A stretch of 64,000 nt of DNA from Angustibacter luteus (GTDB lineage Bacteria > Actinomycetota > Actinomycetes > Actinomycetales > Angustibacteraceae), in NCBI RefSeq assembly GCF_039541115.1, contig NZ_BAABFP010000005.1:604447-668446 (forward strand). The letters run 5' to 3'. Positions 43,414-56,953 of this stretch are shown here, in pieces. The translations under genes and the position numbers were made by a program. The notes under the pieces are model-generated. The model made no database searches, was not told the DNA's origin, and was given only the letters and a program-made list of their open reading frames with translations. The stretch's first letter is position 1. The number at the start of each line of letters is the position of its first letter.

Positions 43414-45627
43414 GTGAGCGAGCTGACCACACCAGGCCGATCGAGCGAGCTCGCTCCCCCGACCGCCTCGAGCGCCGGGTGGACCGAGACCGACGTCCGC
43501 GCCGTGGACACCGTCCGGGTGCTGGCCGCGGACGCCGTGCAGAAGGTCGGTAACGGCCACCCGGGGACGGCGATGAGCCTGGCCCCCGTCGCCTACCTGC
43601 TGTTCCAGAACGTGATGCGGCACGACCCGGCCGACGACCAGTGGCTCGGCCGGGACCGCTTCGTCCTGTCCTGCGGGCACTCCAGCCTGACGCTCTACAT
43701 CCAGCTCTACCTGTCCGGCTACGGCCTGCAGCTCTCCGACCTCGAGTCGCTGCGCACGTGGGGCTCCCAGACCCCCGGGCACCCCGAGCACCGGCACACC
43801 CGCGGCGTGGAGATCACGACCGGCCCGCTCGGCCAGGGCCTGGCCAGCGCGGTCGGCATGGCGATGGCGGCCCGGCGCGAGCGCGGGCTGCTCGACCCGG
43901 ACGCCGCCCCCGGCGAGAGCCCGTTCGACCACCACGTCTACGTGCTCTGCTCGGACGGCGACATCATGGAGGGCGTCACCGCCGAGGCGAGCTCGCTGGC
44001 CGGCCACCAGGAGCTCGGCAACCTCGTGGTGATCTACGACAAGAACCACATCTCCATCGAGGACGACACGGACGTGTCGTTCAGCGAGGACGTCGCGGCC
44101 CGGTACGAGGCGTACGGCTGGCACGTGCAGTCCGTCGACTGGACGACGTCCGGCTCCTACGTGGAGGACGTCGACGCGCTGCTGGCCGCGATCGAGGCCG
44201 CGAAGGCGGAGACGTCGCGCCCCTCGTTCATCTCGCTGCGCACCATCATCGGCTGGCCGGCCCCGACGAAGCAGAACACCGGGAAGGCGCACGGCTCCGC
44301 GCTCGGTGACGCCGAGGTCGCGGCCACCAAGGAGTTGCTGGGCTTCGACCCGGCGCGCTCGTTCCAGGTGGACGACGACGTGCTGGCCCGGGCCCGGGAG
44401 GTCGGCGACCGCGGGCGCGCGGCCCACGAGGAGTGGGAGGGCTCGTACGAGGCCTGGCGCGCCGCCAACGCGGACGCCGCGACCCTGCTCGACCGGCTGA
44501 GCGCCCAGCGGCTGCCGGACGGCTGGACCGACAGCATCCCCGAGTTCGACCCGGACCCCAAGGGCCTGGCCACCCGCGCGGCGTCCGGCAAGGTGCTCGG
44601 CGCGCTGGCCGACGTCCTGCCCGAGCTCTGGGGCGGCTCGGCCGACCTGGCCGAGAGCAACAACACGACGATGGAGGGCCAGCCGTCCTTCATCCCGGCG
44701 AACCGGCAGACCAAGGACTGGCAGGGCGGCCCCTTCGGGCGCACGATGCACTTCGGCATCCGCGAGCACGCGATGGGCTCGATCCTGAACGGCATCGCGC
44801 TGCAGAGCCTGACCCGGCCCTACGGGGGCACCTTCCTGGTCTTCAGCGACTACATGCGCCCGGCCGTACGCCTCGCCGCACTGATGAAGCTGCCCGTCAC
44901 CTACGTCTGGACGCACGACTCCATCGGGCTCGGTGAGGACGGGCCGACCCACCAGCCCGTCGAGCACCTCGCGGCGCTGCGTGCCATCCCGGGCCTGGAC
45001 GTCGTCCGGCCCGCCGACGCGAACGAGACGGCCTGGGCGTGGCGCACCATCCTGGAGCACACGGACCGACCGGCCGGGCTGATCCTCAGCCGGCAGAACC
45101 TCCCGATCGTCGACCGCGGCGAGGGCGGCTTCGGGTCCGCGGAGGGTGTGGCGCGCGGCGGCTACGTGCTGGCGGAGGCGGACGGTGACGCCCCCGGCGT
45201 GATCCTCGTGGCCACCGGCTCGGAGGTCCAGCTCGCCGTCGCTGCCCGCGACGTGCTCCAGGCCGAGGGGACGCCCACCCGGGTGGTCTCGATGCCGTGC
45301 CGCGAGTGGTTCGCCGAGCAGCCGCAGTCCTACCGGGACGAGGTGCTCCCTCCGACGGTGCGCGCCCGGGTCAGCGTGGAGGCCGCCGTCGGCCAGGGCT
45401 GGCGGGACGTCGTCGGCGACGCCGGGCGGATCGTCTCGCTCGAGCACTTCGGCGCCTCTGCCGACTACCAGACCATCTTCCGCGAGTTCGGCTTCACCGC
45501 CGAGCACGTGGCCGCGGCCGCGCGTGAGAGCTACACCGAAGCAACCGGTGGGCTCGGCGCCGTGCGACCGGGCGGGTCCCCGTCGGCGTCCGCGCCGACG
45601 TCCGGGGGCACCGCCGACCGACCCTGA
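43414..45627 (+). CDS. tkt: Transketolase
   Basis: 737 residues, thiamine-diphosphate enzyme of the pentose phosphate pathway. ThDP/substrate motifs are [35 protein letters not shown], the [11 protein letters not shown]-like [14 protein letters not shown], and [16 protein letters not shown] with the catalytic Glu; later [19 protein letters not shown]. The Ser/Pro-rich C-terminus is slightly extended. First gene of the tkt-tal-pgi-zwf-opcA-pgl operon. AGGAGAGG lies upstream of the GTG; TAGGCT at 43356-43361 is a plausible -10. Confidence 0.96.
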   Translation: MSELTTPGRSSELAPPTASSAGWTETDVRAVDTVRVLAADAVQKVGNGHPGTAMSLAPVAYLLFQNVMRHDPADDQWLGRDRFVLSCGHSSLTLYIQLYLSGYGLQLSDLESLRTWGSQTPGHPEHRHTRGVEITTGPLGQGLASAVGMAMAARRERGLLDPDAAPGESPFDHHVYVLCSDGDIMEGVTAEASSLAGHQELGNLVVIYDKNHISIEDDTDVSFSEDVAARYEAYGWHVQSVDWTTSGSYVEDVDALLAAIEAAKAETSRPSFISLRTIIGWPAPTKQNTGKAHGSALGDAEVAATKELLGFDPARSFQVDDDVLARAREVGDRGRAAHEEWEGSYEAWRAANADAATLLDRLSAQRLPDGWTDSIPEFDPDPKGLATRAASGKVLGALADVLPELWGGSADLAESNNTTMEGQPSFIPANRQTKDWQGGPFGRTMHFGIREHAMGSILNGIALQSLTRPYGGTFLVFSDYMRPAVRLAALMKLPVTYVWTHDSIGLGEDGPTHQPVEHLAALRAIPGLDVVRPADANETAWAWRTILEHTDRPAGLILSRQNLPIVDRGEGGFGSAEGVARGGYVLAEADGDAPGVILVATGSEVQLAVAARDVLQAEGTPTRVVSMPCREWFAEQPQSYRDEVLPPTVRARVSVEAAVGQGWRDVVGDAGRIVSLEHFGASADYQTIFREFGFTAEHVAAAARESYTEATGGLGAVRPGGSPSASAPTSGGTADRP

Positions 45628-45674
45628 GCGTCGATCCCCTTTCGCCCCGACCCACCCCTTCCGGGAGGAACCCC

Positions 45675-46787
45675 ATGACCGACGCACTCGCCCAGCTGTC
45701 CGAGGCCGGCGTATCCGTCTGGCTCGACGACCTGTCCCGTGAGCTGCTGAACGACGGCAGCCTGCAGCGGCTCATCGACGAGAAGCACGTCGTCGGCGTG
45801 ACGACGAACCCGACGATCTTCGCCTCGGCGCTGTCCAAGGGCGACGCCTACGACGAGCAGGTGCGCGCCCTCGCTGCCGACGGCCAGGACGTCGCCGCCG
45901 CCATCTACGCCATCACCACGGACGACGTCCGCAACGCGTGCGACGTGCTGCGTCCCGTCTACGACCGGACGAACGGCCAGGACGGCCGGGTGTCGATCGA
46001 GGTCGACCCGGGCCTGGCGCACGACACCGGCGCGACCGTCGAGATGGCCAAGCGGCTGTGGGCCACCGTCGACCGGCCGAACGTGATGATCAAGATCCCC
46101 GCCACCGTCGAGGGACTGCCCGCCATCTCGCAGGCCATTGCGGCCGGGATCAGCGTCAACGTCACGCTGATCTTCGCGCTCGACCGCTACCGCGGGGTCA
46201 TGCAGGCCTTCCTGACCGGCCTGGAGCAGGCCCGTGAGGCCGACATCGACCTGTCGACGATCCGCTCCGTCGCGTCGTTCTTCGTGTCCCGGGTCGACAC
46301 CGAGATCGACCCGCGGTTGGACGAGATCGGTTCTGACGAGGCGAAGGCACTGCGCGGCAAGGCGGCTGTGGCCAACGCCCGGCTCGCCTTCCAGGCGTTC
46401 GAGGAGGTCTTCGGCACCCCGCGCTGGCAGGTGCTGGCCGAGGACGGCGCCCACCCGCAGCGCCCGCTCTGGGCCTCGACCGGGGTCAAGAACCAGGCCT
46501 ACTCGGACACGCTGTACGTCACCGAGCTCGTCACGGACGGCACCGTCAACACCATGCCCAGCTCGACCATGGACGCCGTGTTCGACCACGGCCAGATCCA
46601 CGGCGACACGGTGCGCGGCGAGTACGACGACGCCCGCAAAGTGCTGGACGCGCTGGAGCGGCTCGGCATCTCCTACGGCGACGTGACCGCCGTCCTGGAG
46701 CGCGAGGGCGTCGAGAAGTTCGTGAAGAGCTGGGACGAGCTGACCCGGACGGTCGAGGACGAGCTCACCCAGAAGGCCGGCCAGTGA
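45675..46787 (+). CDS. tal: Transaldolase
   Basis: 370 residues, the longer actinobacterial/cyanobacterial transaldolase type. The Schiff-base Lys is in [12 protein letters not shown]; other motifs are [27 protein letters not shown] and [13 protein letters not shown]. Transfers dihydroxyacetone units between sedoheptulose-7-P and glyceraldehyde-3-P. GGGAGGAA precedes the ATG. Its stop overlaps the pgi start (GTGA). Confidence 0.95.
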   Translation: MTDALAQLSEAGVSVWLDDLSRELLNDGSLQRLIDEKHVVGVTTNPTIFASALSKGDAYDEQVRALAADGQDVAAAIYAITTDDVRNACDVLRPVYDRTNGQDGRVSIEVDPGLAHDTGATVEMAKRLWATVDRPNVMIKIPATVEGLPAISQAIAAGISVNVTLIFALDRYRGVMQAFLTGLEQAREADIDLSTIRSVASFFVSRVDTEIDPRLDEIGSDEAKALRGKAAVANARLAFQAFEEVFGTPRWQVLAEDGAHPQRPLWASTGVKNQAYSDTLYVTELVTDGTVNTMPSSTMDAVFDHGQIHGDTVRGEYDDARKVLDALERLGISYGDVTAVLEREGVEKFVKSWDELTRTVEDELTQKAGQ

Positions 46788-48496
46788 GCCCTGCGGACGG
46801 TTCCGCGGGGGCCGTCCTGGCCTGGGCCAAGGGCGGCGGCGGTGCCACCACCGAGGTGACCGCCACCGGCGAGGCGGCGGACGCGGTGCGTGCGCACGTG
46901 CCTGCGCTGGTGGACGAACGTTTCGCCTCCCGGCTGTTCGCGCAGGACGCGACGCTCTGGGGGCCCGAAGCCGAGTCCGAGTCCGCGATCCGGCTGTCCT
47001 GGGTGGGCCTGGGCCAGTCCTCGCGACCGTTGGTGGACGAGGTCGCAGCGATCCGGGCCGACCTCGGACCGGACGTCGACCACGTGGTCCTCGCGGGCAT
47101 GGGCGGCTCGTCGCTCGCACCGGAGGTCATCTGCGCCACGGCCGGCGTCCCGCTGACCGTCCTGGACTCCAGCGACCCGGACTACGTCCGCGCCGCCCTC
47201 GGGGACCGGTTGGAGCGCACCGTGCTGGTCGCCTCCAGCAAGTCCGGCGGCACCGTCGAGACGGACAGCCAGCGCCGCGCCTACGAAGGTGCCTTCCGGG
47301 ACGCCGGGATCGACCCGACCGAGCGGATCGTCGTCGTCACCGACCCCGGCTCCCCGCTCGAGGCCTCGGCCCGGGCCGCCGGCTACCGCGTCGTCCTCGC
47401 CGACCCGAACGTCGGCGGACGCTACTCGGCGTTGACCGCGTTCGGCCTGGTGCCGAGCGGGCTGGCCGGGGTCGACATCGGCGCGCTGCTCGACGAGGCC
47501 GACTCCGTGGCCGGCCTGCTGGCCGAGGACGCCGAGGGAAACCCGGCCCTGGTGCTCGGCGCCGCCCTGTCCGGGGTGGACCCGAAGGGCTCGACCGGGC
47601 GCCGGGACAAGCTGGCCCTGGCCGCCGACGGCACCTCCGTCGTGGGATTCGGCGACTGGGCCGAGCAGCTCGTCGCCGAGAGCACGGGCAAGCAGGGCAC
47701 CGGACTGCTCCCGGTCGTCGTCGAGGGTCCGCAGGCACCGGAGGTGCGGTGGCCGGCGTCCGACGTCCTGCCCGTGCTGCTCGTCGCCGCTGACGGGGAC
47801 CCGGCGTCCGAGCCTGGCGAAGGCGACGGCACCGATGGCGCCGCGCAGAACGCCACGACGATCAGCGTGGGGGGTTCGCTCGGTGCGCTGATGCTGCTCT
47901 GGGAGGCGGCTACCGCCGTGGCCGGCCGGCTGCTGGGCATCAACCCGTTCGACCAGCCGGACGTCGAGAGCGCCAAGAAGGCCGCCCGCGGCATGCTCGA
48001 GGGCACGCCCGAGACCGGCGAGCCGGACCTGGTGGACGACGGCATCGAGCTGCGCGGGACGCCCGGCCTCCTCGACGGGGTCAGTGACCTGCCCGGTGCG
48101 GTCGCCGCACTGCTCGACCGGCTGGAGCCCGGCCGCGGGTACCTCGCGGTGATGGCCTACCTCGACCGGGCCGAGCAGGCCGAGCTCGCGGACGTGCGCG
48201 CCCCGCTGGCGTTGCGCACCGAGCGGCCGACGACCTTCGGCTGGGGCCCGCGGTTCCTGCACTCCACCGGTCAGTACCACAAGGGTGGTCCGGCGATCGG
48301 CGTGTACCTGCAGGTCACGGGCGACCCGGCAGAGGACCTCGACGTCCCCGGCCAGCCGTTCAGCTTCGGCCACCTCATCGCCGCCCAGGCGGCCGGCGAC
48401 GCGCAGGTGCTCGCCGACCACGACCGGCCGGTGCTGCGGGTCCACCTCACCGACCGGGCCGCCGGGGTCGCTCGTCTCCGGGAGGTTCTCAAGTGA
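46784..48496 (+). CDS. pgi: Glucose-6-phosphate isomerase
   Basis: 570 residues. Sugar-isomerase (SIS) fold with [31 protein letters not shown], the [20 protein letters not shown] segment holding catalytic residues and a C-terminal [32 protein letters not shown]. The divergent actinobacterial form often found between tal and zwf. Overlaps both neighbours by 4 bp (GTGA), so translation is coupled. Confidence 0.9.
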   Translation: MSPADGSAGAVLAWAKGGGGATTEVTATGEAADAVRAHVPALVDERFASRLFAQDATLWGPEAESESAIRLSWVGLGQSSRPLVDEVAAIRADLGPDVDHVVLAGMGGSSLAPEVICATAGVPLTVLDSSDPDYVRAALGDRLERTVLVASSKSGGTVETDSQRRAYEGAFRDAGIDPTERIVVVTDPGSPLEASARAAGYRVVLADPNVGGRYSALTAFGLVPSGLAGVDIGALLDEADSVAGLLAEDAEGNPALVLGAALSGVDPKGSTGRRDKLALAADGTSVVGFGDWAEQLVAESTGKQGTGLLPVVVEGPQAPEVRWPASDVLPVLLVAADGDPASEPGEGDGTDGAAQNATTISVGGSLGALMLLWEAATAVAGRLLGINPFDQPDVESAKKAARGMLEGTPETGEPDLVDDGIELRGTPGLLDGVSDLPGAVAALLDRLEPGRGYLAVMAYLDRAEQAELADVRAPLALRTERPTTFGWGPRFLHSTGQYHKGGPAIGVYLQVTGDPAEDLDVPGQPFSFGHLIAAQAAGDAQVLADHDRPVLRVHLTDRAAGVARLREVLK

Positions 48497-50034
48497 GCCC
48501 TGCCCGGGTGGGGGCCGGTCAGAACCCGCTGCGCGACCCGCGCGACAAGCGGCTGCAGAAGATCGCCGGCCCGTGCAGCCTGGTCATCTTCGGCGTCACC
48601 GGTGACCTGGCGCGCAAGAAGCTGATGCCCGCCGTGTACGACCTGGCGAACCGCGGCCTGCTGCCGCCCGGCTTCTCGCTCGTCGGCTTCGCCCGGCGCG
48701 ACTGGGCCGACCAGGACTTCGGGCAGATCGTCTACGACGCGGTCAAGCAGCACGCGCGCACGCCGTTCCGGGAGAACGTCTGGAAGCACCTCGCCGAGGG
48801 CTTCCGGTTCGTGCCCGGCGACTTCGACGACGACGCCGCGTTCGACCACCTCGCCGAGGTCGTGCGAGGCCTGGACACCGAACGGGGCACCGGCGGGAAC
48901 CACGCCTTCTACCTGTCGATCCCGCCCAAGTTCTTCTCCCAGGTCTGCGAGCAGCTGGCCCGATCCGGCCTGGCCTCCCCCGAGCGCGAGACCTGGCGAC
49001 GAGTGGTCATCGAGAAGCCCTTCGGGCACGACCTGAAGTCGGCCCGTGAGCTGAACGACGTGGTGTCCCAGGTCTTCCCGCCCGAGGCGGTCTTCCGGAT
49101 CGACCACTACCTCGGCAAGGAGACCGTGCAGAACATCCTGGCGTTGCGCTTCGCGAACCAGCTGTTCGAGCCGATCTGGAACGCGCACTACGTCGACCAC
49201 GTGCAGATCACGATGGCCGAGGACATCGGCATCGGCGGCCGGGCCGGCTACTACGACGGCATCGGGGCCGCCCGCGACGTCATCCAGAACCACCTGCTTC
49301 AGCTCCTGGCGTTGACCGCCATGGAGGAGCCCGTCTCGTTCGACGCCCAGGACCTGCGCGCCGAGAAGGAGAAGGTGCTGTCCGCCGTCCGGCTGCCGAA
49401 GGACCTCGGGTCGTCCACGGCGCGCGGTCAGTACGCGGCCGGCTGGCAGGGCGGTCAGAAGGTGATCGGCTACCTCGACGAGGACGGCATCAGCCGCAGC
49501 TCCGCCACCGAGACGTACGCCGCGATCAAGCTCGAGATCGACACCCGTCGCTGGGCCGGGGTGCCGTTCTACCTGCGCACCGGCAAGCGACTCGGCCGCC
49601 GGGTCAGCGAGATCGCGGTGGTCTTCAAGCAGGCGCCGCACCTGCCGTTCGAGACCACGGCGACCGAGGAGCTCGGGCACAACGCCCTGGTGGTGCGGGT
49701 GCAGCCGGACGAGGGCGTGACCCTGCGCTTCGGCTCGAAGGTGCCCGGGACGGCGATGGAGGTCCGCGACGTCACGATGGACTTCGGCTACGGGCACGCC
49801 TTCACCGAGTCCTCCCCCGAGGCCTACGAGCGGCTGATCCTGGACGTCCTGCTCGGTGAGCCGCCGCTGTTCCCACGGCACGAGGAGGTCGAGCTGTCCT
49901 GGCAGATCCTCGACCCGATCGAGAAGCACTGGAGCAAGTCCGGGCGACCGGACCCCTACCCCGCCGGGACGTGGGGGCCGCCCACCGCCGACGCGATGAT
50001 GGCCCGCGACGGCCGGGTCTGGAGGCTGCCGTGA
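48493..50034 (+). CDS. zwf: Glucose-6-phosphate 1-dehydrogenase
   Basis: 513 residues. NADP-binding FGVTGDLARKKLMPA, the substrate/catalytic motif RIDHYLGKETVQN, and EKPFGHDLKSARELN. First enzyme of the oxidative pentose phosphate pathway. GTG overlaps the pgi stop; its own stop overlaps opcA. OpcA, next in line, is its activator/assembly partner. Confidence 0.96.
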   Translation: MSPARVGAGQNPLRDPRDKRLQKIAGPCSLVIFGVTGDLARKKLMPAVYDLANRGLLPPGFSLVGFARRDWADQDFGQIVYDAVKQHARTPFRENVWKHLAEGFRFVPGDFDDDAAFDHLAEVVRGLDTERGTGGNHAFYLSIPPKFFSQVCEQLARSGLASPERETWRRVVIEKPFGHDLKSARELNDVVSQVFPPEAVFRIDHYLGKETVQNILALRFANQLFEPIWNAHYVDHVQITMAEDIGIGGRAGYYDGIGAARDVIQNHLLQLLALTAMEEPVSFDAQDLRAEKEKVLSAVRLPKDLGSSTARGQYAAGWQGGQKVIGYLDEDGISRSSATETYAAIKLEIDTRRWAGVPFYLRTGKRLGRRVSEIAVVFKQAPHLPFETTATEELGHNALVVRVQPDEGVTLRFGSKVPGTAMEVRDVTMDFGYGHAFTESSPEAYERLILDVLLGEPPLFPRHEEVELSWQILDPIEKHWSKSGRPDPYPAGTWGPPTADAMMARDGRVWRLP

Positions 50035-51173
50035 TCATCGACCTGCCGAGCACCACCACGGCGGCGGTCAACCGCAAGCTGGTGGACCTGCGTGACTCCG
50101 GCGGGGCCATCGCCCTGGGCCGGGTGCTCACCCTGGTCATCGTCACCGACGAGGGCGAGTTCGAGGAGAGCATCGCGGCGGCGAACGACGCGAGCCGCGA
50201 GCACCCTTGCCGGGTCATCGTCATCGTCGAGGGCAACCGCCGCGGCGCCGAGCGGATGGATGCCCAGGTTCGCGTCGGCGGGGACGCCGGCGCCAGCGAG
50301 GTCATCGTGCTGCGCCTGTACGGCCAGCTGGCAGCGCACGCCGACAGCGTGGTGACGCCCCTGCTGCTGCCGGACTCCCCGCTGGTGGTCTGGTGGCCCG
50401 GCCAGGCCCCGAAGGAGCCGTCGAAGGACCCCGTCGGCCGGATGGCCCAGCGCCGGATCACCGACGCCGCCGCATCCGCCAACCCGCGCAAGGAGCTCAG
50501 CCGGCGACGCGACACCTACGCGGTCGGCGACACCGACCTGGCGTGGACGCGGGTCACCAAGTGGCGTGGCCTGCTCGCCGCGGCGCTCGACCAGCCGCCG
50601 TACAACCCGATCGAGCACATCACGGTCACCGGAGCCTCGGACAGCCCCAGCACCGACCTCTTGGCCGCCTGGCTGGCCGAGACGCTGCGCTGCACCGTGA
50701 CCCGGGCTCGGACCAAGGCGGGCACCGGGATGGCCAGCGTGCGGCTCGCGCGGCGCAGCGGGCCCGTCGACCTCGTCCGGGCGGACGGCGCGATCGCCAC
50801 CCTGACCCAGCCGGGCCAGCCCGACCGCCGGATCGCCCTCCCCCGCCGCGACCTCGCGGAGTGCCTGGCCGAGGAGCTCCGCCGGCTGGACCAGGACGAG
50901 ATCTACATGGAGACGCTGCAGCGCGGCCTGGGGCGGCTCGACGCCGGCCGCTCCGTGACCGCCTCGCAGGCTGCCGCCGCCGGCGAGGCCAAGCCGCTGG
51001 CCGAGGCCAAGCAGGACGCACGGCGGGCCGGTCGCCGGGAGGCCGCGACGGCCCGGGCCATCCGGGAGGCATCGCCGGAGAAGGCAGCGACCAAGAAGGC
51101 AGCGACCAAGAAGCCCGCAACCAAGAAGACCGCAACCAAGAAGGCCACCCCCAGGAAGCCGAGCGCGAGGTGA
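50031..51173 (+). CDS. opcA: Glucose-6-phosphate dehydrogenase assembly protein OpcA with Lys-rich tail
   Basis: 380 residues. The body matches OpcA: IIDLPSTTTAAVNRKLVDLR, VVVWWPGQAP-like PLVVWWPGQAPKEP, DLAWTRVTKWRGLLAAALD, LDQDEIYMETLQRGL. It activates Zwf. The last ~40 residues are a histone H1-like repeat (KAATKKAATKKPATKKTATKK) not needed for the fold, suggesting nucleic-acid or polyanion binding. UvrA in this window carries a similar tail. GTG overlaps the zwf stop; stop overlaps pgl. Confidence 0.92.
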   Translation: MIIDLPSTTTAAVNRKLVDLRDSGGAIALGRVLTLVIVTDEGEFEESIAAANDASREHPCRVIVIVEGNRRGAERMDAQVRVGGDAGASEVIVLRLYGQLAAHADSVVTPLLLPDSPLVVWWPGQAPKEPSKDPVGRMAQRRITDAAASANPRKELSRRRDTYAVGDTDLAWTRVTKWRGLLAAALDQPPYNPIEHITVTGASDSPSTDLLAAWLAETLRCTVTRARTKAGTGMASVRLARRSGPVDLVRADGAIATLTQPGQPDRRIALPRRDLAECLAEELRRLDQDEIYMETLQRGLGRLDAGRSVTASQAAAAGEAKPLAEAKQDARRAGRREAATARAIREASPEKAATKKAATKKPATKKTATKKATPRKPSAR

Positions 51174-51961
51174 GCGCCTCACCGCTGGTCGTGGTGCACC
51201 GGGACGCCGCCCTGCTGGCCGCTTCGGTGGCGGCGCGGCTGGTCACCCGGCTGGTGGACGCGCAGGCCGCGCGCGGCACCGCTCACGTGGTGCTGACGGG
51301 AGGGTCGGTCGGGACGGCTGTCCTGGCTTCCCTCGCCGAGAGCCCGGCCCGCGACGCGGTGTCCTGGCCCGACGTGCACGTCTGGTGGGGGGACGAGCGC
51401 TTCCTGCCGGCCGGACACCCCGACCGCAACGAGACGCAGGCCCGCGAAGCACTGTTGGACGGGCTGCGGCTGGACCCAGCGCACGTGCACCCCATGGGCG
51501 CCAGCGACCAGGCTCCGCACGTGGACGTCGACGCCGCAGCCGAGCGCTACGCGGAGGAGCTGGCCCGGGTCGCGCGGGCCGAGGGGACGAGCCGGGACGA
51601 CGTCCCGGCCTTCGACGTCCTGCTGCTCGGGGTGGGTCCGGACGCGCACATCGCGTCGCTGTTCCCCGAGATGGCCGGGATCCACGAGGCGGATCGGACG
51701 GTCGTCGGGGTGCACGGCTCGCCGAAACCACCGCCGCTACGGGTCTCCCTGACCCTGCCCGCGATCAACCGGGCCGAGGAGGTCTGGCTGGTCGCCGCCG
51801 GAGCGGAGAAGGCCGATGCGATCGGCCTGGCCCTCAGCGGCGCCGGGCCGGTGCAGGCCCCGGCCGGGGCTGCTGGCGGACGACGCGCGACGGTCTGGCT
51901 GCTGGACCGGGCGGCGGCACAGCGCGTGCCACCAGCCTTGATCCGGCTGTCCAGCCCCTGA
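51170..51961 (+). CDS. pgl: 6-phosphogluconolactonase
   Basis: 263 residues, NagB-like fold: HVVLTGGSVGTAVLASL, VWWGDERFLPAGHPDRNE with catalytic-region residues, and DVLLLGVGPDAHIASLFP. Hydrolyses 6-phosphogluconolactone. GTG overlaps the opcA stop. Last gene of the operon; converges on rbpA with only 13 bp between stops. Confidence 0.94.
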   Translation: MSASPLVVVHRDAALLAASVAARLVTRLVDAQAARGTAHVVLTGGSVGTAVLASLAESPARDAVSWPDVHVWWGDERFLPAGHPDRNETQAREALLDGLRLDPAHVHPMGASDQAPHVDVDAAAERYAEELARVARAEGTSRDDVPAFDVLLLGVGPDAHIASLFPEMAGIHEADRTVVGVHGSPKPPPLRVSLTLPAINRAEEVWLVAAGAEKADAIGLALSGAGPVQAPAGAAGGRRATVWLLDRAAAQRVPPALIRLSSP

Positions 51962-51974
51962 GCGGGGCGAACCG

Positions 51975-52325
51975 TCAGCGGATGAGGCCGCGGTCCCGCA
52001 GCTGCTGCAGCGCCTCGTCGAGGATCGCCTGACCGTCGGTGTCGCTGCGACGCTCCTTCACGTAGGCGAGGTGCGTCTTGTACGGCTCCACCTTGGGTGG
52101 GGCCGGCGGGTTCGCCTGGTCCTGCCCGGCCGGGAAGCCGCAGCGCGGGCAGTCCCAGGTCTCGGGGGCGGCCACGCCCTGCTCGTCCGCGAAGCTCGGT
52201 CGCGTCTCGTGCCCGTTGGCGCACCAGTAGGACTGGACGATCCGGGGAGCGGCATCGCCGCGCTCCGCCTCGCCCATCGGACCTGCACCTACCCGGCTAC
52301 CCCGGATCGCGTTCCCGCCTGCCAT
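51975..52325 (-). CDS. rbpA: RNA polymerase-binding protein RbpA
   Basis: 116 residues. Actinobacterial RNA polymerase accessory protein that stabilises open complexes with the principal sigma factor. Core YWCANGHETRPSFA and TWDCPRCGFPAGQD form the zinc-ribbon-like domain; C-terminal YKTHLAYVKERRSDTDGQAILDEAL is the sigma-interacting part. A marker of the phylum. Confidence 0.95.
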   Translation of the reverse strand: MAGGNAIRGSRVGAGPMGEAERGDAAPRIVQSYWCANGHETRPSFADEQGVAAPETWDCPRCGFPAGQDQANPPAPPKVEPYKTHLAYVKERRSDTDGQAILDEALQQLRDRGLIR

Positions 52326-52391
52326 GCACGTTCTCCCGTGTCTCGTGTGCGCTGGTGGTCACACCGACGCTGCGCGTCGGCGACCCCGTAC

Positions 52392-52640
52392 TCAGGTGGC
52401 GGTGAACCGCTCGATCAACCCGATGCCGACGATGCACGCCGACCAGACCAGGGCGATGGCGATCGTGAAGCGATCAAGGTTCTTCTCGGCGATCGAGGAA
52501 CCGCCGAGACTCGAGGTGACTCCGCCACCGAACATGTCGGACAGACCGCCACCCTTGCCCTTGTGGAGCAGGATGAGGAGGGTCTGGAACAGGCTGGTGA
52601 TGACCAGCAGAACCTCAAGGCTGATGCGTACTGCGCTCAC
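52392..52640 (-). CDS. secG: Protein translocase subunit SecG
   Basis: 82 residues, two membrane helices (ISLEVLLVITSLFQTLLILLH and FTIAIALVWSACIVGIGLI) around the conserved GKGGGLSDMFGGGVTSSLGGSS loop. Part of the SecYEG channel. GTG start. TACTCT at 52695-52700 on the minus strand is a possible -10. A dyad CCGTCAC-N10-GTGACGG (52688-52711) lies between tpiA and secG and may end some tpiA transcripts. Confidence 0.92.
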   Translation of the reverse strand: MSAVRISLEVLLVITSLFQTLLILLHKGKGGGLSDMFGGGVTSSLGGSSIAEKNLDRFTIAIALVWSACIVGIGLIERFTAT

Positions 52641-52735
52641 GAAAAGATCCGTCCGTCATCTGGGTCAGGGCCAAGGGCCGCGTCGTACCGTCACAGAGTA
52701 CGCGGTGACGGCGCCAATCAGGACCTCGGGCGGTC

Positions 52736-53542
52736 TCAGCCGGTCCGGTGGTCACGGTAGCGGCAGATGCTCGCGAACTCGTCCGCCTTCAGGCTCGCGC
52801 CACCCACCAGGGCGCCGTCCACGTCCGGCTGCGCCATGATCGAGGCGACATTGGTGGACTTGACCGATCCGCCGTACAGCACCCGGACCGCGTCCGCGAC
52901 GTCCCCGGACCAGATCTCCGCCAGGCGGGTGCGGATCGCACCGCACACCTCCTGCGCGTCCTCCGGGGTCGCCACCTCACCGGTGCCGATGGCCCAGACG
53001 GGCTCGTACGCGACGACCAGGCTCTTGCCCTGGGCCGCGGTGAGGCCGTCCACCGCCGCGTCGAGCTGAGCCAGGGTGTGCGCGCAGTGCTCGCCCGCCT
53101 GGCGAACCTCCAGCCCCTCACCGACGCACAGGATGGGCGTCAGGCCGTGCTGGTAGGCCGCCTTGACCTTCGCGTTGACCAGGGCGTCGTCCTCGCGGTG
53201 GATCTCGCGGCGCTCGCTGTGCCCGACGACCACGTACGTGCAGCCGAGCTTGGCGAGCATCGCGCCCGACACGTCGCCGGTGTACGCGCCCTCCGTGTGC
53301 GGGGAGAGGTCCTGGGCGCCGTACCTGATGTCCAGCTTGTCGCCGTCCACCAGGGTCTGGACGGTCCGCAGGTCGGTGAACGGCGGCAGCACCGTCACCT
53401 CGACGGCGGCGAAGTCGTGCTTGCCGTCCTTGAGCGTCCAGTCCAGCTTCTGGACGAGGTGCGCTCCCGCCAGGTGGTCCAGGTTCATCTTCCAGTTGCC
53501 CGCCATCAGCGGGACACGACCGGTCACGGTGCCGCGAGCCAT
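52736..53542 (-). CDS. tpiA: Triosephosphate isomerase
   Basis: 268 residues, TIM barrel. [18 protein letters not shown] with the catalytic His region, the catalytic Glu in [12 protein letters not shown], and [10 protein letters not shown] phosphate loop. Glycolytic gene, third of gap-pgk-tpiA on this strand, 16 bp after pgk. GAAAGGTT precedes the ATG. Confidence 0.96.
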   Translation of the reverse strand: MARGTVTGRVPLMAGNWKMNLDHLAGAHLVQKLDWTLKDGKHDFAAVEVTVLPPFTDLRTVQTLVDGDKLDIRYGAQDLSPHTEGAYTGDVSGAMLAKLGCTYVVVGHSERREIHREDDALVNAKVKAAYQHGLTPILCVGEGLEVRQAGEHCAHTLAQLDAAVDGLTAAQGKSLVVAYEPVWAIGTGEVATPEDAQEVCGAIRTRLAEIWSGDVADAVRVLYGGSVKSTNVASIMAQPDVDGALVGGASLKADEFASICRYRDHRTG

Positions 53543-53558
53543 CAGGTGGAACCTTTCG

Positions 53559-54749
<1,191 letters not shown>

Positions 54750-54763
54750 GTCAGCGTGACCGG

Positions 54764-55807
<1,044 letters not shown>

Positions 55808-55883
55808 TCAGGGGTGGACGTCGACGGCGTCGTCGGCGTCCCGTCGACCCTATCGTCCTGGGCAGACGCGTCGCTGGGGCGTA

Positions 55884-56864
55884 TCAGGCTTCGAGCATGT
55901 CCGCGGTCAGGTTGGCGTCCGTGCCCGGGACGCCCTCGTCGTCGGCCCGCTTGTCTGCCATCGCGAGCAGCCGCCGGATCCGACCGGCGACCGCGTCCTT
56001 CGTCATCGGCGGGTCGGCCAGGTGGCCGAGCTCCTCGAGGCTCGCCTGCTTGTGCGCCAGGCGCAGCTGGCCGGCCTCGCGGAGGTGGTCCGGGACGTCG
56101 TCCCCGAGGATCTGCAGGGCACGCTCGACCCGCGACCCCGCGGCGACCGCGGCCCGCGCGGAGCGCCGCAGGTTGGCGTCGTCGAAGTTCGCCAGCCGGT
56201 TCGCGGTGGCGCGCACCTCGCGACGCATCCGACGCTCCTCCCACGCCAGGACGGCGTCGTGCGCGCCGAGGCGGGTCAGCATCGCGCCGATCGCGTCGCC
56301 GTCCCGGATGACCACCCGGTCGACGCCTCGGACCTCACGGGCCTTCGCCTGGATGCCGAGCCGCCGGGCCGCACCGACCAGGGCCAGGGCAGCCTCCGGA
56401 CCGGGGCAGGTGACCTCGAGCGCCGACGAACGGCCGGGCTCGGTCAGTGAGCCGTGCGCCAGGAACGCGCCGCGCCACGCCGCCTCCGCGTCGCACACGG
56501 CGCCGGACACGACCTGCGGCGGGAGGCCGCGGACCGGCCGGCCCCGACCGTCGATGAGGCCGGTCTGGCGGGCCAGGGCCTCGCCGTCCTTCACCACCCG
56601 CACGACGTACCGGGTGCCGCGGCGCAGACCGCCCGGCGCCAGCACCACCACGTCGCTCGCGTGGCCGTAGACGTCGGCGATGTCCCGGCGCAGCCGCCGC
56701 GCGGCCTGACCGGTGTCCAGCTCGGCCTCGACCACGATCCGCCCCGCCACGATGTGCAGGCCGCCGGCGAACCGCAGCGTCGCCGAGACCTCCGCCTTGC
56801 GGCAGCACTTCCTGGTCACCGGCAGGCGGCTCAGCTCGTCCTTCACCATCGCCGTCATCGCCAT
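55884..56864 (-). CDS. whiA: Sporulation/cell-division regulator WhiA
   Basis: 326 residues. N-terminal LAGLIDADG-like domain ([43 protein letters not shown]) and a C-terminal helix-turn-helix ([26 protein letters not shown]). In streptomycetes it acts with WhiB to control division genes. ATG at 56864 ([11 protein letters not shown]) matches family N-termini and has AGGA 8 nt upstream; an ATG at 56873 is possible. Upstream of gap, downstream of yvcK, the standard whiA-yvcK-rapZ-uvrC order. Confidence 0.94.
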   Translation of the reverse strand: MAMTAMVKDELSRLPVTRKCCRKAEVSATLRFAGGLHIVAGRIVVEAELDTGQAARRLRRDIADVYGHASDVVVLAPGGLRRGTRYVVRVVKDGEALARQTGLIDGRGRPVRGLPPQVVSGAVCDAEAAWRGAFLAHGSLTEPGRSSALEVTCPGPEAALALVGAARRLGIQAKAREVRGVDRVVIRDGDAIGAMLTRLGAHDAVLAWEERRMRREVRATANRLANFDDANLRRSARAAVAAGSRVERALQILGDDVPDHLREAGQLRLAHKQASLEELGHLADPPMTKDAVAGRIRRLLAMADKRADDEGVPGTDANLTADMLEA

Positions 56865-56953
56865 GCTGGCCATCCTGTCATTCTCGTCGGCCTCTCGGGC
56901 GCTTGATCAAACCCTCGTTGCGCGGACGCCGAGGCGGTCCGTCCAGCGGTCTG

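Noticed and set aside
52641-52735. Small RNA gene between secG and tpiA
   Set aside because: The only structure is one 7-bp dyad with a 10-base loop that overlaps a likely secG -10; a terminator or promoter explains it.
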